A DNA stretch of 64,000 nucleotides from Bacteroidales bacterium (GTDB taxonomy: Bacteria; Bacteroidota; Bacteroidia; Bacteroidales; UBA932): assembly GCA_022648685.1 (NCBI GenBank), contig JALCMW010000003.1, positions 1-64,000 of the forward strand, read 5' to 3'. The notes under the pieces are model-generated. The model saw only the letters and a list, made by a program, of their open reading frames with translations. It was not told the origin of the DNA and searched no databases. This document shows, in pieces, positions 1 through 8,099 of the stretch. Every line of letters begins with the position of its first letter. Position 1 is the first letter of the stretch. The translations under genes and the position numbers were made by a program.

Positions 1-299
1 ATGGGGCTGCGTCCAAAACTAAATAAACTCAAGAATAAACCAGAACAAGTGAGCCCCAAAAACGCCGGCAGGAATGTACAAACAACTTTACGAAAAAATG
101 TCCAAAGAATGTTTGCTTATTACACCTGCTCTTCCGTTACCATACCTTTCCTTTTTTTGCAAAGGTACGTGGCTCGCTTTAATGAGAAAAGACGTAGTTT
201 ATCGGATGGTTACATTTCTATAGCGCCGCCGAAGCACAGCTTCGACTGCGAGTCCAAATTGTATATGTCAAACCTGCGCCTCAGCTACTTAGCGGGCAA

Positions 300-440
300 A
301 AAGGAAAGCCTCCGGAGAAGAACGTCTTTTGACAGCGAAAGGAATGAATACCTTTGCAGCGAATCAATAAAAAAGAGAAAAGCTGACAAAAGAAGAGGTC
401 GCGGAGTGGATATTTCGGAAGATAACCACCCAGCATTTCG
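300..440 (+). mobile_element. IS66-type relic, copy 1 (leader and start of the accessory ORF)
   Basis: About 130 bases here align, at roughly 80 % by eye, with 9288-9405. In the second copy the segment runs into a short ORF that resembles the first accessory protein of Bacteroidota IS66 elements. Here the ATG has become AAG and the frame is lost after GAVTAAA-like divergence near 415, so nothing functional remains. A 148-codon open frame runs through 1-447, but its composition and the embedded relic make it unlikely to be a gene. The rest of 1-496 holds nothing recognisable. Confidence 0.45.
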
Positions 441-496
441 GTCATAACCACCCCCTGAGGATACCGATATCTACTGGGTTTTGTTACAAAGGTATA

Positions 497-2449
497 TTAT
501 TTGCTTATAGGGAAATATATCGTATATCTTTCATCAGCTATTTCATATAAAGGAACGAATCTTATGTTGTGATCCTGATTTATCGTATTATAATGACTTT
601 GTTTCCAACGAGCTACTCGATATTGCTGCTCATATTCGCGAGATAATATTGAACTGGGATTTTTGACATCACCGTGCAAAGGAATATCGGTATCACTTAG
701 ACCTGCTAACACAATTGGGCCTTCCATAAAAGCATATCTATTTTTTGTGTCCGGCAGAGGTTCAAGCGACAATTCGGTTGGAAATTCTATTGTAATTTCG
801 TCATTATTCCAAGTGCGTTTAATCGAATGCGTGCCATTAATCATTGATACTGTTTCCGGAATTCCGTTGACTTTTATTACTGCTTTTTCTTTTAGCCACG
901 CAGGAAGACGCAAATCAAGCATAAAATCAATCGGTTTATCTGATTTTACAGTAAAAACCATATCCCAACGACTAATATTATAGTCATTATTCCATTCGTA
1001 AGCCTTAAAATTCTGAGTGATGGTTACATTCGTATTGTTCTTTTTCCATTTTAGTTCTGATGGGATATACTGACTAACGGAAATGCCATCGTTACTTTCA
1101 AAGTAAATTAGTTCATTGTATCGGGTATGAGCTTGTACCAATGTGCCGTGACAGCAGAAAAAATCTTTGGTAGGATCGCCCCAACCTTTTTCACCACCTT
1201 TAGTATAACCGGCCCCCATTGGCAAGAAATAAGCAACCATACCGGTATTTGGATTTTGTTGTGCCAAAATACCATTGTAGATATTCTTCTCAATATAATC
1301 GGCATATTTAGGATCGCCAGTCCATCGATATAAGTAATCGGCTGTACGTATCATATTGTAAACAGTACAATGCTCCTGGTTATTTTCTCCAACAAAATGA
1401 GCTAACTCTCCTTTGGGAATCCAATGTTCACCACAATTTTGCCCTCCGGTACAAAATGATTCACGTTCATTTACTGCATCATTCCAAAAAGCAAGAGTTA
1501 CATTTTTCCAATAATCATTTCCGGTGACTTCGTAAATACGAGCAGAACCGTGAGACCAAGGTATACTCGCATTGGCGTGATTATTTGAAAGCGCTTCTTT
1601 GCCTTGTTGTAATTCTTGAAAAATATTTGGATTGCCATAACGTTCCATCAAGTCAAGATACTTTTGTTCTTTTGTTACCCCATATAAGTTAGCCCAAATT
1701 TCAAGCATTCCGCTTGTTTCTCCTTGATATATGGCAGCTGCGTTATTTTCGGCAATGAGTTTGTCTGTCCACGTGTGAAACCAATCGGCAAAGTTTTCCA
1801 TAACCTCAAGGGCTTGTTTTGAACCTGTTTTTGTGTACATATCGTATAAGCCCATAAGCGTTTTATGCAAAGTATATTGTGGTGACCATATATGATGCCC
1901 ACTGGCTATAAAATCCATATATTTTTCGGGAATTGACCCAACCCATTGTCCGCCATTTGCTTTTTGACACAAAGCTAATTCTGCCACTATTTTATCTGCT
2001 TTAGCTTTTATCTCTTCATCTTTTGTTTCGGCATACAAATAAGCAGCAGCAGAGAGCCAATGTCCCAGAAAATGTCCACGAAGCTGATTCATCGGAGATT
2101 CCCACCCCCAATAAAAATCATCAATGCCCTGCTCATCACGTTGAAGCATTATATTGCCTTTTTCGAGACCTGCTTCAAAATAAAAATTTTGCAAAAGTTT
2201 ATCATTATCAAGGCTCATCACATATTTTTTATTCAACTCGTATCTTTGTTGAAATAATCCGGGCAAGAGCTTAACGTTTTCTACCGGTACTGCTTTAAGT
2301 TTTATATCTGCCTGCTTTGTTGATTCAAATACTTTGTTGTCAAAGGATTGTTCTTTTCCTGAATTATCAATATAAACTATTTGAGCTTGTATGTTTATCT
2401 GAAATAAAATCGAACAAAAAATTGCGTAAATAAGTTTTCGATACATCAT
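497..2449 (-). CDS. GH127 family glycosidase (beta-L-arabinofuranosidase-like), secreted
   Basis: This 650-residue protein has an N-terminal signal peptide (about residues 1-22, ending QAQ) and the DUF1680/GH127 fold. Known GH127 beta-L-arabinofuranosidases use a zinc-bound cysteine nucleophile. The matching residues are visible: Glu341 in GGQNCGEHW as the likely acid/base, Glu359-x-Cys361 in QEHC, and Cys432-Cys433 in FFCCHGT. The expected role is release of terminal L-arabinofuranose or a related sugar from plant glycans in the periplasm or at the surface. It is the third gene of a minus-strand unit after the MarR regulator and the TIM-barrel lipoprotein, 57 bases from the latter. The full length argues for an active enzyme; the substrate is inferred from the family only. 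Confidence 0.9.
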   Translation of the reverse strand: MMYRKLIYAIFCSILFQINIQAQIVYIDNSGKEQSFDNKVFESTKQADIKLKAVPVENVKLLPGLFQQRYELNKKYVMSLDNDKLLQNFYFEAGLEKGNIMLQRDEQGIDDFYWGWESPMNQLRGHFLGHWLSAAAYLYAETKDEEIKAKADKIVAELALCQKANGGQWVGSIPEKYMDFIASGHHIWSPQYTLHKTLMGLYDMYTKTGSKQALEVMENFADWFHTWTDKLIAENNAAAIYQGETSGMLEIWANLYGVTKEQKYLDLMERYGNPNIFQELQQGKEALSNNHANASIPWSHGSARIYEVTGNDYWKNVTLAFWNDAVNERESFCTGGQNCGEHWIPKGELAHFVGENNQEHCTVYNMIRTADYLYRWTGDPKYADYIEKNIYNGILAQQNPNTGMVAYFLPMGAGYTKGGEKGWGDPTKDFFCCHGTLVQAHTRYNELIYFESNDGISVSQYIPSELKWKKNNTNVTITQNFKAYEWNNDYNISRWDMVFTVKSDKPIDFMLDLRLPAWLKEKAVIKVNGIPETVSMINGTHSIKRTWNNDEITIEFPTELSLEPLPDTKNRYAFMEGPIVLAGLSDTDIPLHGDVKNPSSILSREYEQQYRVARWKQSHYNTINQDHNIRFVPLYEIADERYTIYFPISK

Positions 2450-2506
2450 TTTCGGTTTTAGATATTGGTTAGATATTATTCTATTTTTTAGTCTTGATTG
2501 CTGATT

Positions 2507-3706
2507 TTATTTATTTCGATGAGACAGTTCTTCATAAATATTCGATAAACGCGTGAACGCCTCTTTCTTTTCCCAATTAGGAATTTTTTGTGAACGTGAA
2601 TCTTGTTTTGAAAACGTTTTAACCAAAGCATAAGAGGTCATATCCATATCTTTACCTTTCTCTTCGCTATAGGGCATTTGTGGAAATGCAAACACGTAAA
2701 TAAAGACACCATCAGCACCAGCCTGATCTAACAGTTTGATTTGTGTTTCGACATAATCAGCTTGTTCTTTTTCACTGCGAATTGGAATATTCCCACCTTC
2801 ATATATGACAGTTCCATCCGGATTTACACCTTGAAAAATAGAAAATCCTCCGGCTCCTTTGGCTCCGGCTCCTTCATAAGTGCAACTACCCACTTCCATT
2901 ACAAACAGTGGTTTGGACTTTTTATATCGTTCTAGTCCCTTTACATATTGCTCTTTAGACTCACCGTTACGATAATAGTCAACACCTACAATATCAAAAA
3001 GATCCCAATTGATATTCTCCCAAGATCCTGAAGAATAAGTGACTTTTCCCTTGAAATTTTCACGTACACCTTTCATTATTTCAGACAAAATATCATTCAA
3101 TTTCTGGTCTGCACTCATCATCTCAGGTGTCTGTTTTTGTTCTATGGCAGCAGCTTGTAGATTTTTGGCTAGGTTAACCATACGGTCATTAAATGTTTCA
3201 CCGGGTAAAGCACCTTTGCTAAACAGAGAATATTCACATCCGGCAACAAAAACAAGATCAATACCTTGCTCTCTAAGTTTCTCGGCAGCCTTAGCCGCTT
3301 CGGACATATATGCAATAGTTGTTGGAGCATCAGCACCCATTTTCCAAGGATTAAAGAACACTTTTAGTCCAACATTATGAGCTGCGAGAGTTGCATCTAC
3401 TATGCGAGAGATTTCTTCCCCTTCAATGCGTACAGTGTTGGCGTGCAGTTCATTCTTGATCACTTTCATATCGTATTTTACCAAGTCTGGATTATAAGGT
3501 TCTACCGAATACGTGCCGGGATTAAATTGAAGTCCAACATCATAAACCACACCTCGATAGGCTAAGCTGATTGCCTTGTTCAATGAATCTGTAGCTTGTG
3601 TTTCTACCTTTTGATTTTCTTTTTTAACTTTTGATGAATTACAAGATGATAAACTGAATACAGAAATAATTAATACTAAGCTTGTAAATACTATTATATG
3701 TTTCAT
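2507..3706 (-). CDS. Lipoprotein with a TIM-barrel glycoside-hydrolase-like domain
   Basis: The start at 3706 is chosen because it gives a clean lipoprotein signal (MKHIIVF...SLSSC, lipobox Cys about residue 22). An in-frame GTG at 3733 would overlap the marR stop and add nine residues without purpose. The mature protein begins with a YRGVVYDVG strand. Acidic residues in VAGCEYS and VMEVGSC sit where clan GH-A barrels carry acid/base and nucleophile glutamates. I do not recognise the exact GH family; similar proteins are sometimes loosely called abortive infection proteins. Position between marR and GH127 suggests both enzymes act on the same glycan at the cell envelope. Function is inferred from fold and context. 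Confidence 0.65.
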   Translation of the reverse strand: MKHIIVFTSLVLIISVFSLSSCNSSKVKKENQKVETQATDSLNKAISLAYRGVVYDVGLQFNPGTYSVEPYNPDLVKYDMKVIKNELHANTVRIEGEEISRIVDATLAAHNVGLKVFFNPWKMGADAPTTIAYMSEAAKAAEKLREQGIDLVFVAGCEYSLFSKGALPGETFNDRMVNLAKNLQAAAIEQKQTPEMMSADQKLNDILSEIMKGVRENFKGKVTYSSGSWENINWDLFDIVGVDYYRNGESKEQYVKGLERYKKSKPLFVMEVGSCTYEGAGAKGAGGFSIFQGVNPDGTVIYEGGNIPIRSEKEQADYVETQIKLLDQAGADGVFIYVFAFPQMPYSEEKGKDMDMTSYALVKTFSKQDSRSQKIPNWEKKEAFTRLSNIYEELSHRNK

Positions 3707-3725
3707 AATTCTAAATAGTTTTAAA

Positions 3726-4166
3726 TTATTCACCTTTAAGTTTTAAGAGAAGCTTAATCAATTGTTCAACTTCTTCATCTGATAAATTTTTACTATTATT
3801 TTCTAGTTCTTTTAAGTTTTGTAAAGTGTTTTCATAAACTATTCTCCCTTTTTCAGTAAGACTTACAACAATTAATCTTTTATCCGTTTTGTTTGGCTTT
3901 TTTACAACCAATTGTTTTTTTACCAAACGATCCACTAGTCGTGATACTCCCGCATTTTTTTCAAACATCCATTCTAAAATATTTGAAGTAGACATTGAAC
4001 CTGCTAAATATAAAATGGCTAAAACATTGTATTGCTGTGATGTTATTCCATACTTAGCAAAAAATGCTATTGATTTGTCGTTTAACGTATTGTATGTCTC
4101 CATTAACTCAACCCCTAGTTGATTTCTCAATGAAAGACCTTCTTTACTTCGGCTTTGCATAAGCAT
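3726..4166 (-). CDS. MarR-family transcriptional regulator
   Basis: The 146-residue protein has the MarR winged-helix layout: a helix-rich dimerisation N-terminus, a recognition helix around residues 60-90, and the wing motif DKRLIVVSLTEKGR near residues 96-109. It is the first gene of the marR, lipoprotein, GH127 unit, and its stop lies 20 bases before the lipoprotein start. A 14-bp perfect palindrome overlaps the -33 region of its own promoter, which fits autoregulation and control of the two glycosidase genes. The ligand is unknown; a sugar or plant phenolic would fit MarR biology but is a guess. Confidence 0.85.
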   Translation of the reverse strand: MLMQSRSKEGLSLRNQLGVELMETYNTLNDKSIAFFAKYGITSQQYNVLAILYLAGSMSTSNILEWMFEKNAGVSRLVDRLVKKQLVVKKPNKTDKRLIVVSLTEKGRIVYENTLQNLKELENNSKNLSDEEVEQLIKLLLKLKGE

Positions 4167-4190
4167 TTAAGTTTAAAATAATCAGATTTG

Positions 4191-4198
4191 CAAATATA
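4191..4198 (-). promoter_or_regulatory. Bacteroidota -7 promoter box for the marR operon
   Basis: The minus strand reads TATATTTG, matching TAnnTTTG, about 25 bases upstream of the marR start. A TTG at 4211-4213 (minus strand) sits at the expected -33 distance. Confidence 0.6.
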
Positions 4199-4211
4199 AT
4201 GATTAATAATC

Positions 4212-4225
4212 AATGACTAGTCATT
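4212..4225. promoter_or_regulatory. Palindrome AATGACTAGTCATT, likely MarR operator
   Basis: This is a perfect 14-bp palindrome that overlaps the predicted -33 element of the marR promoter, 46 bases from the marR start. MarR dimers usually bind such palindromes over their own promoters. Assignment as the operator is inference. Confidence 0.55.
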
Positions 4226-4325
4226 AATAAATTCAAATCATATAAAAAAACGCTGTAATTATTATCAATAATAACAATGAATAAAACTGAGTATTTGGAT
4301 TTGCAAACTTTAATCGGACAAAAAG

Positions 4326-5222
4326 TTAAGCTATATTTATAATAGATTGTTTCATAGTCTGATATTGCTCCCGGAATTCATCAATAGTTTGATATCCCAA
4401 TGCTGAAAATCTTCTTTTATGATTATACCAGAATTCAATATATTCAAAAACATGCAGTTTCATTTCTTCTCTGGTTTTGAGTTTGACTCCATAAACGAGC
4501 TCAGCCTTGAATGTTTTGAAGAAGCTTTCAGCTACGGCATTGTCCCAGCAGTTTCCTTTTATGCTCATACTTTGGGTTGCTTTCAGAGATTTCAATACAT
4601 TCCTTGTCAATGTACAGGCATATTGAACTCCTCTGTCCGAATGAAAAATCATACCTTCTGTAAATGATCTGTTTTTGTCCGCCATACGTATGGCAGGTAT
4701 TACTGTGTTCGAGGCTTTCATATTGTTGCTTATGGACCATCCTATCGGTTTGCGGTCGAACAAATCCAGAACGACTGTCAAATAAAGAAATCCGTTCAGG
4801 CAAGGAATATAGGTCAAATCCGACACGCAGGCTTCCACCGGTTCATTACGGTAAAAATCCCTGTTCAAAAGGTTTGGGGCAACCTTATAATCATGAGAAG
4901 AATCAGTTGTTAACTTAAAGCGCTTAGAGAGTTTGCTGCGCAGTCCAAGCCGCTTCATATGGCGCGCCACTGTCGGACGCGAAACATATATTCCGTCTGC
5001 CTGAAGGTCTTTGGCCAGTCTGGGACTGCCATTGCGCCCTTTGGACACAAAGTAGACTTTTTTGATTTTTTCATCAAGTTCCATGTATTTGCGCTTTCGT
5101 TTACCCTGCGGATCACTCAACCAATGATAATAAGAACTACGAGATACCTTCAACACTTTACACATCACCTCAATCGTCCATTTTATAGAATGATACTCCT
5201 TTATAAACTCGTATATCAACAA
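4326..5222 (-). CDS. IS3-family transposase OrfB (DDE integrase core)
   Basis: The 298-residue protein has the usual OrfB plan: an N-terminal HTH_21-like segment (residues about 15-110), then an rve integrase core with Asp in VSDLTYIP, Asp in FHSDRGVQYA and Glu in NAVAESFFKTFKAE (the D,D(35)E triad). The C-terminal YNHKRRFSALGYQTIDEF is typical. The ORF opens at a TTG at 5222 and overlaps the end of the intact orfA frame, so it is probably made as an OrfAB fusion by -1 frameshifting. OrfB itself appears intact. Confidence 0.9.
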   Translation of the reverse strand: MLIYEFIKEYHSIKWTIEVMCKVLKVSRSSYYHWLSDPQGKRKRKYMELDEKIKKVYFVSKGRNGSPRLAKDLQADGIYVSRPTVARHMKRLGLRSKLSKRFKLTTDSSHDYKVAPNLLNRDFYRNEPVEACVSDLTYIPCLNGFLYLTVVLDLFDRKPIGWSISNNMKASNTVIPAIRMADKNRSFTEGMIFHSDRGVQYACTLTRNVLKSLKATQSMSIKGNCWDNAVAESFFKTFKAELVYGVKLKTREEMKLHVFEYIEFWYNHKRRFSALGYQTIDEFREQYQTMKQSIINIA

Positions 5223-5519
5223 TCGTTCTTGGAGATGATGCTCAAAGCTTTTTTTAGGATATCACGCTCTGTCTCGTTCAAACGCTTTTCCAACTCTGCT
5301 ATGCGTTTGGCTTCTTCGCTGACAAGTCTGGACACCGTTTCCGGGGAAACTGAATGAACCCTCTTTAAGATATTCCTTACGCCAACGATATAACAGAAAT
5401 GGTTTTATGCCCAACTCCTGCGCCAGATCTGAGATATTCTTGCGCTCAATACTCAACTTGACTGCATTCTCCTTGAATGACTTGTCATAATGCGTTCTCT
5501 CTTTTTTCATAATGCACAA
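5216..5519 (-). pseudogene. IS3-family OrfA, broken by a one-base frameshift
   Basis: The N-terminal HTH of OrfA is present (AVKLSIERKNISDLAQELG, LYRWRKEYLKEGSFSFPGNG). After GNGV, near 5335-5342, the frame slips. The normal leucine-zipper part (SEEAKRIAELEKRLNETER, then ILKKALSIISKNDC and a stop at 5216) continues in the neighbouring frame. A single extra base would explain this. A run of seven A (CTAAAAAAAGC, minus strand) near the end is the usual slippery site for OrfAB frameshifting. The element is probably defective unless the frameshift is a sequencing error. Confidence 0.75.
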
Positions 5520-5767
5520 AATTAAACTTTTATGCTTAACCTTGTGTCCGTGCTATGATAGCAATTCCATGATTCCTATCCGGAAGTGATGAAATTCGCA
5601 AAAATCCTTATAGTTACCTAACTTCAATATGATCAAAGTCCTTTTATGCTTTTTTAGTGTATATTATTGTTTGTTGACGTTTGATTATATGTATATTACA
5701 AGTATATTTACAAATTGAATTAAGGGCAGGCTGTCAGGTTCTACTCTTCTAAGATAAAATTTGGGGA

Positions 5768-6574
5768 ATGAAAAAAATCATAGTAAAAAATACAGATTTA
5801 TCAATCGTAAAGATTAATGATGCGGATTATATTTCCCTGACCGATATAGCAAAATATAAGACGGATGACACGAGTGCTGTAATCGGCAACTGGATGCGGA
5901 ACCGGAATACTATAGAATATTTGGGAATATGGGAGACATTATATAATCCTGAATTTAAACCCCTCGAATTCGAGGGGTTTAGAAAAGAGGCCGGTTTAAA
6001 TGCATTTACCTTATCCCCTTTAAAGTGGGTAACATCCACGAATGCAATAGGTATAATTGTGAAAGCGGGAAGATATGGCGGCACTTATGCTCACAAAGAT
6101 ATAGCCTTCAAATTTGCAAGTTGGATTTCTGTAGAGTTTGAATTGTATGTGGTTAAGGAATTCCAACGTTTAAAAGAAGAAGAACAAAAAGAATTGGGTT
6201 GGTCAGCCAAGAGAGAATTGGCAAAGATCAATTATCATATACATACAGATGCCATAAAGGAACATTTGATCCCCAAAGAGTTGACGTCATCTCAGCTATC
6301 AATAATATATGCTAATGAAGCAGATGTCTTGAATGTTGCTTTATTTGGAATTACAGCAAAAGAATGGCGGGAATCGAATCCAGATAAGAAAGGTAATATT
6401 CGAGATTATGCGTCCGTGAATGAACTGATATGTTTGTCAAATATGGAAAATCTGAATGCGGTGATGATAAATGAAAATATTGATCAGAGAGATAGGCTGA
6501 GAAAGCTTAATGAAATAGCTATTCAGCAAATGCGCGTATTAAACGATGTGGAGAGCAGAAAGTTGTTGAGGTAA
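5768..6574 (+). CDS. KilA-N domain protein
   Basis: The 268-residue protein begins with a KilA-N DNA-binding domain. Visible hallmarks are the DADYISLTDIAKYKT segment, NWMRNRNTIEYLGIWE near residues 40-60, and GRYGGTYAHKDIAFKFASW near residues 103-122. The C-terminal 130 residues are helical and charged and I do not recognise them. KilA-N proteins are common in phages and mobile elements and probably bind DNA; the cellular role is unknown. The ATG at 5768 follows a GGGG stretch. The gene lies between the IS3 element and the retron and is 107 bases upstream of the PRTase gene. It may be a cargo gene or may belong to the defence locus; nothing in the sequence decides this. Confidence 0.8.
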   Translation: MKKIIVKNTDLSIVKINDADYISLTDIAKYKTDDTSAVIGNWMRNRNTIEYLGIWETLYNPEFKPLEFEGFRKEAGLNAFTLSPLKWVTSTNAIGIIVKAGRYGGTYAHKDIAFKFASWISVEFELYVVKEFQRLKEEEQKELGWSAKRELAKINYHIHTDAIKEHLIPKELTSSQLSIIYANEADVLNVALFGITAKEWRESNPDKKGNIRDYASVNELICLSNMENLNAVMINENIDQRDRLRKLNEIAIQQMRVLNDVESRKLLR

Positions 6575-6681
6575 TGAACAAACTTTGTCTAACATAATGC
6601 GAAACGCCAGCCTCCAGAGGCGGCCGATCGTTTGCATGTTCCCATTGTGGATAATGCAATGAGCGACATAGACTAACATTT

Positions 6682-7530
6682 ATGAAAAAATATTTAAGAA
6701 AGGATTTTTACAAATTATTGAGACTTTACTCAAAACAAAATTGGCTCAGAGAGAGAAAATCTGAAGTTGAGGATTTGATTAAGTTTTGTGATAAGGAAAG
6801 TCAGAAAGATATCATATTTGACTTGCTTGAAGAATTTTCCTTTCTAAGACAAGATGAGTATCAGCATAACTTAAATAAAGTGTGTGACTACATAATTAGT
6901 CAGAGTGGATTTAATGAACAAACTACACAAATAGTTGCGTTAACAAAAACTGAAGCCTCAGACAGTGGGCAGGTTGTATTATACCACCTCAGAAATTCCT
7001 TATACGGGATGGGATGGAGAAAATTTAGAGATGTCAACAAATTAGGCTCTGCTAAAAAAGTTTTCGATAAAGGTTATAATCAAGTTGTGTTATTTGATGA
7101 GTTCATTGGTAGTGGACAGACTTTAGTTGGTCGGATAAATGAATTAAAGGGGATGCTAGGCAATGGATTTACCTTAAAGTGTTGTTTTATTGCAGGGATG
7201 AAATATGCTGTTGATAGCATAAAAGCTCAGGGTATTGATGTATATTGTGCATTAGAATTAAAACAAGGAATTTCCGAAAGGTATTCTGGACAAAACCTCG
7301 TACAAGCAGAAGACGATATGCTTGACTTGGAATTAAAACTTGCTCCATGGATTAATGAAAAGGAATTATATACATATTCTTTTGGCTGGAAGGGGTCTGA
7401 ATCATTGTATTCACTTGAAGGCTGTATGGGTAATACACCCAATAATGTTTTTCCTGTATTTTGGTGGATGAACGATAAAAATGGAAAAACAAGAAAGCAT
7501 TTATTAACCAGAGTTGAAGAGGGATTTTAG
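6682..7530 (+). CDS. Retron-associated phosphoribosyltransferase-like effector (PRTase-CE type)
   Basis: The 282-residue protein has a PRPP-loop signature, VVLFDEFIGSGQT, at residues 135-147 (acidic DE followed by GSGxT). A helical N-terminus of about 120 residues precedes it. This matches the conflict-system phosphoribosyltransferase group. It is the first gene of a plus-strand unit with a winged-helix gene (7-base gap), a structured RNA and a reverse transcriptase. As I recall the published retron classification, a PRTase plus winged helix is the type III arrangement. By analogy with other retrons it should be the toxic effector held inactive by the RT-msDNA complex until a phage disturbs it. 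The actual target or reaction is not known from sequence. The region is very AT-rich. Confidence 0.75.
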   Translation: MKKYLRKDFYKLLRLYSKQNWLRERKSEVEDLIKFCDKESQKDIIFDLLEEFSFLRQDEYQHNLNKVCDYIISQSGFNEQTTQIVALTKTEASDSGQVVLYHLRNSLYGMGWRKFRDVNKLGSAKKVFDKGYNQVVLFDEFIGSGQTLVGRINELKGMLGNGFTLKCCFIAGMKYAVDSIKAQGIDVYCALELKQGISERYSGQNLVQAEDDMLDLELKLAPWINEKELYTYSFGWKGSESLYSLEGCMGNTPNNVFPVFWWMNDKNGKTRKHLLTRVEEGF

Positions 7531-7537
7531 ATAAAAA

Positions 7538-7873
7538 ATGAAAAATTTTGAACGTAAAATATTACTTGATTTATTTAAAAGCTCAAATGGTTTATTCGCA
7601 TATACTTTTTTCGAAAGGTATAAAGTTGGCCCCGATGAAATATCTTCATTTATTGAAGAGTATGAATCTAAAGGCTTGATAGAATTTAATGAAAATAGAC
7701 TGTTTATTACCGAAAAGGGTAAAGAAGAGTTAAAGCAAGTGACGTCTAAAGAAATATCAAAAGGAAGAAAAAAGTTTGATATACCTAAAGAGTTTATTGG
7801 AGAATATATTGAGATTAATAAACCTTATATTCCAGATAAAAGTGAATTGTCTAATGAAATATTAAATTTGTAA
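7538..7873 (+). CDS. Retron-associated winged-helix protein
   Basis: The 111-residue protein reads as a winged helix: helices through residue 50, then GLIEFNENRLFITEKGKEEL as the recognition-helix end and wing, then a basic linker (SKGRKKF). It starts seven bases after the PRTase stop and ends two bases before the 5' arm of the retron RNA, so the unit is compact. In tripartite retrons the extra protein is thought to help couple the effector to the RT-msDNA complex or to contact nucleic acid. Here that role is inferred from position. A plain transcriptional regulator is the alternative. Confidence 0.7.
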   Translation: MKNFERKILLDLFKSSNGLFAYTFFERYKVGPDEISSFIEEYESKGLIEFNENRLFITEKGKEELKQVTSKEISKGRKKFDIPKEFIGEYIEINKPYIPDKSELSNEILNL

Positions 7874-7874
7874 C

Positions 7875-8088
7875 AGGAAGGTGGAAAAGAAACTAGCATT
7901 TAGGAAGTGTAGTCGCTTCCGTAAGTTAAGGTTAACTTTAACCAATAGCATTGATTTTTCAAATCAATGTCGTTCGCTCGGCAGAGCCGCGACTCACACA
8001 CATTAATTAATTTTATTTGGAGCAATCTCCAAATAAAATAATTAATGTGAATTGCTGACGTAAAGAAAGTAGTTTTATCCATCTTCCT
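7875..8088 (+). ncRNA. Retron msr-msd RNA
   Basis: This 214-base stretch between the winged-helix stop and the RT start has every expected part. The outer a1 arm (7875-7885) pairs over 11 bp, with one G-U, with a2 (8078-8088). An inner block, AAACTA (7890-7895) with TAGTTT (8070-8075), extends the stem. The G at 7896 in TAGC directly after a1 is the likely branching guanosine. The msr then shows hairpins at about 7903-7920 (GGAAG/CTTCC), 7930-7943 (GGTTA/TAACC) and 7949-7969 (a perfect 9-bp stem, loop TTC). The msd is a 23-bp stem with one bulge at 7999-8049 and a CAAT loop. Promoter and exact ends cannot be read. Confidence 0.8.
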
Positions 8089-8099
8089 TTTTGTATAAA

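Larger units (their letters stand above)
4315..5550 (-). mobile_element. IS3-family insertion sequence with imperfect terminal inverted repeats
   Basis: The element carries an overlapping orfA/orfB pair on the minus strand. Its left end reads CGGACAAAAAGTTAAGC (4315-4331). The right end (5534-5550), read on the minus strand, is the same 17 bases with two mismatches. The left repeat overlaps the orfB stop codon. No target duplication was found at these boundaries, so the true tips may lie a few bases further out or one flank has decayed. It sits upstream of the marR operon promoter. Confidence 0.7.

Noticed and set aside
1..447. 148-codon ORF at the window start
   Set aside because: It contains an IS66-type relic in a non-coding state, has odd composition, and no domain could be seen.
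5692..5710. Promoter of the KilA-N gene (TATATTTA-type)
   Set aside because: The last base departs from TAnnTTTG and several similar AT-rich matches lie nearby.
7923..7938. Alternative hairpin AAGTTA/TAACTT in the retron msr
   Set aside because: It competes with the GGTTA/TAACC stem at 7930-7943; which forms cannot be decided by eye, so only one is listed.
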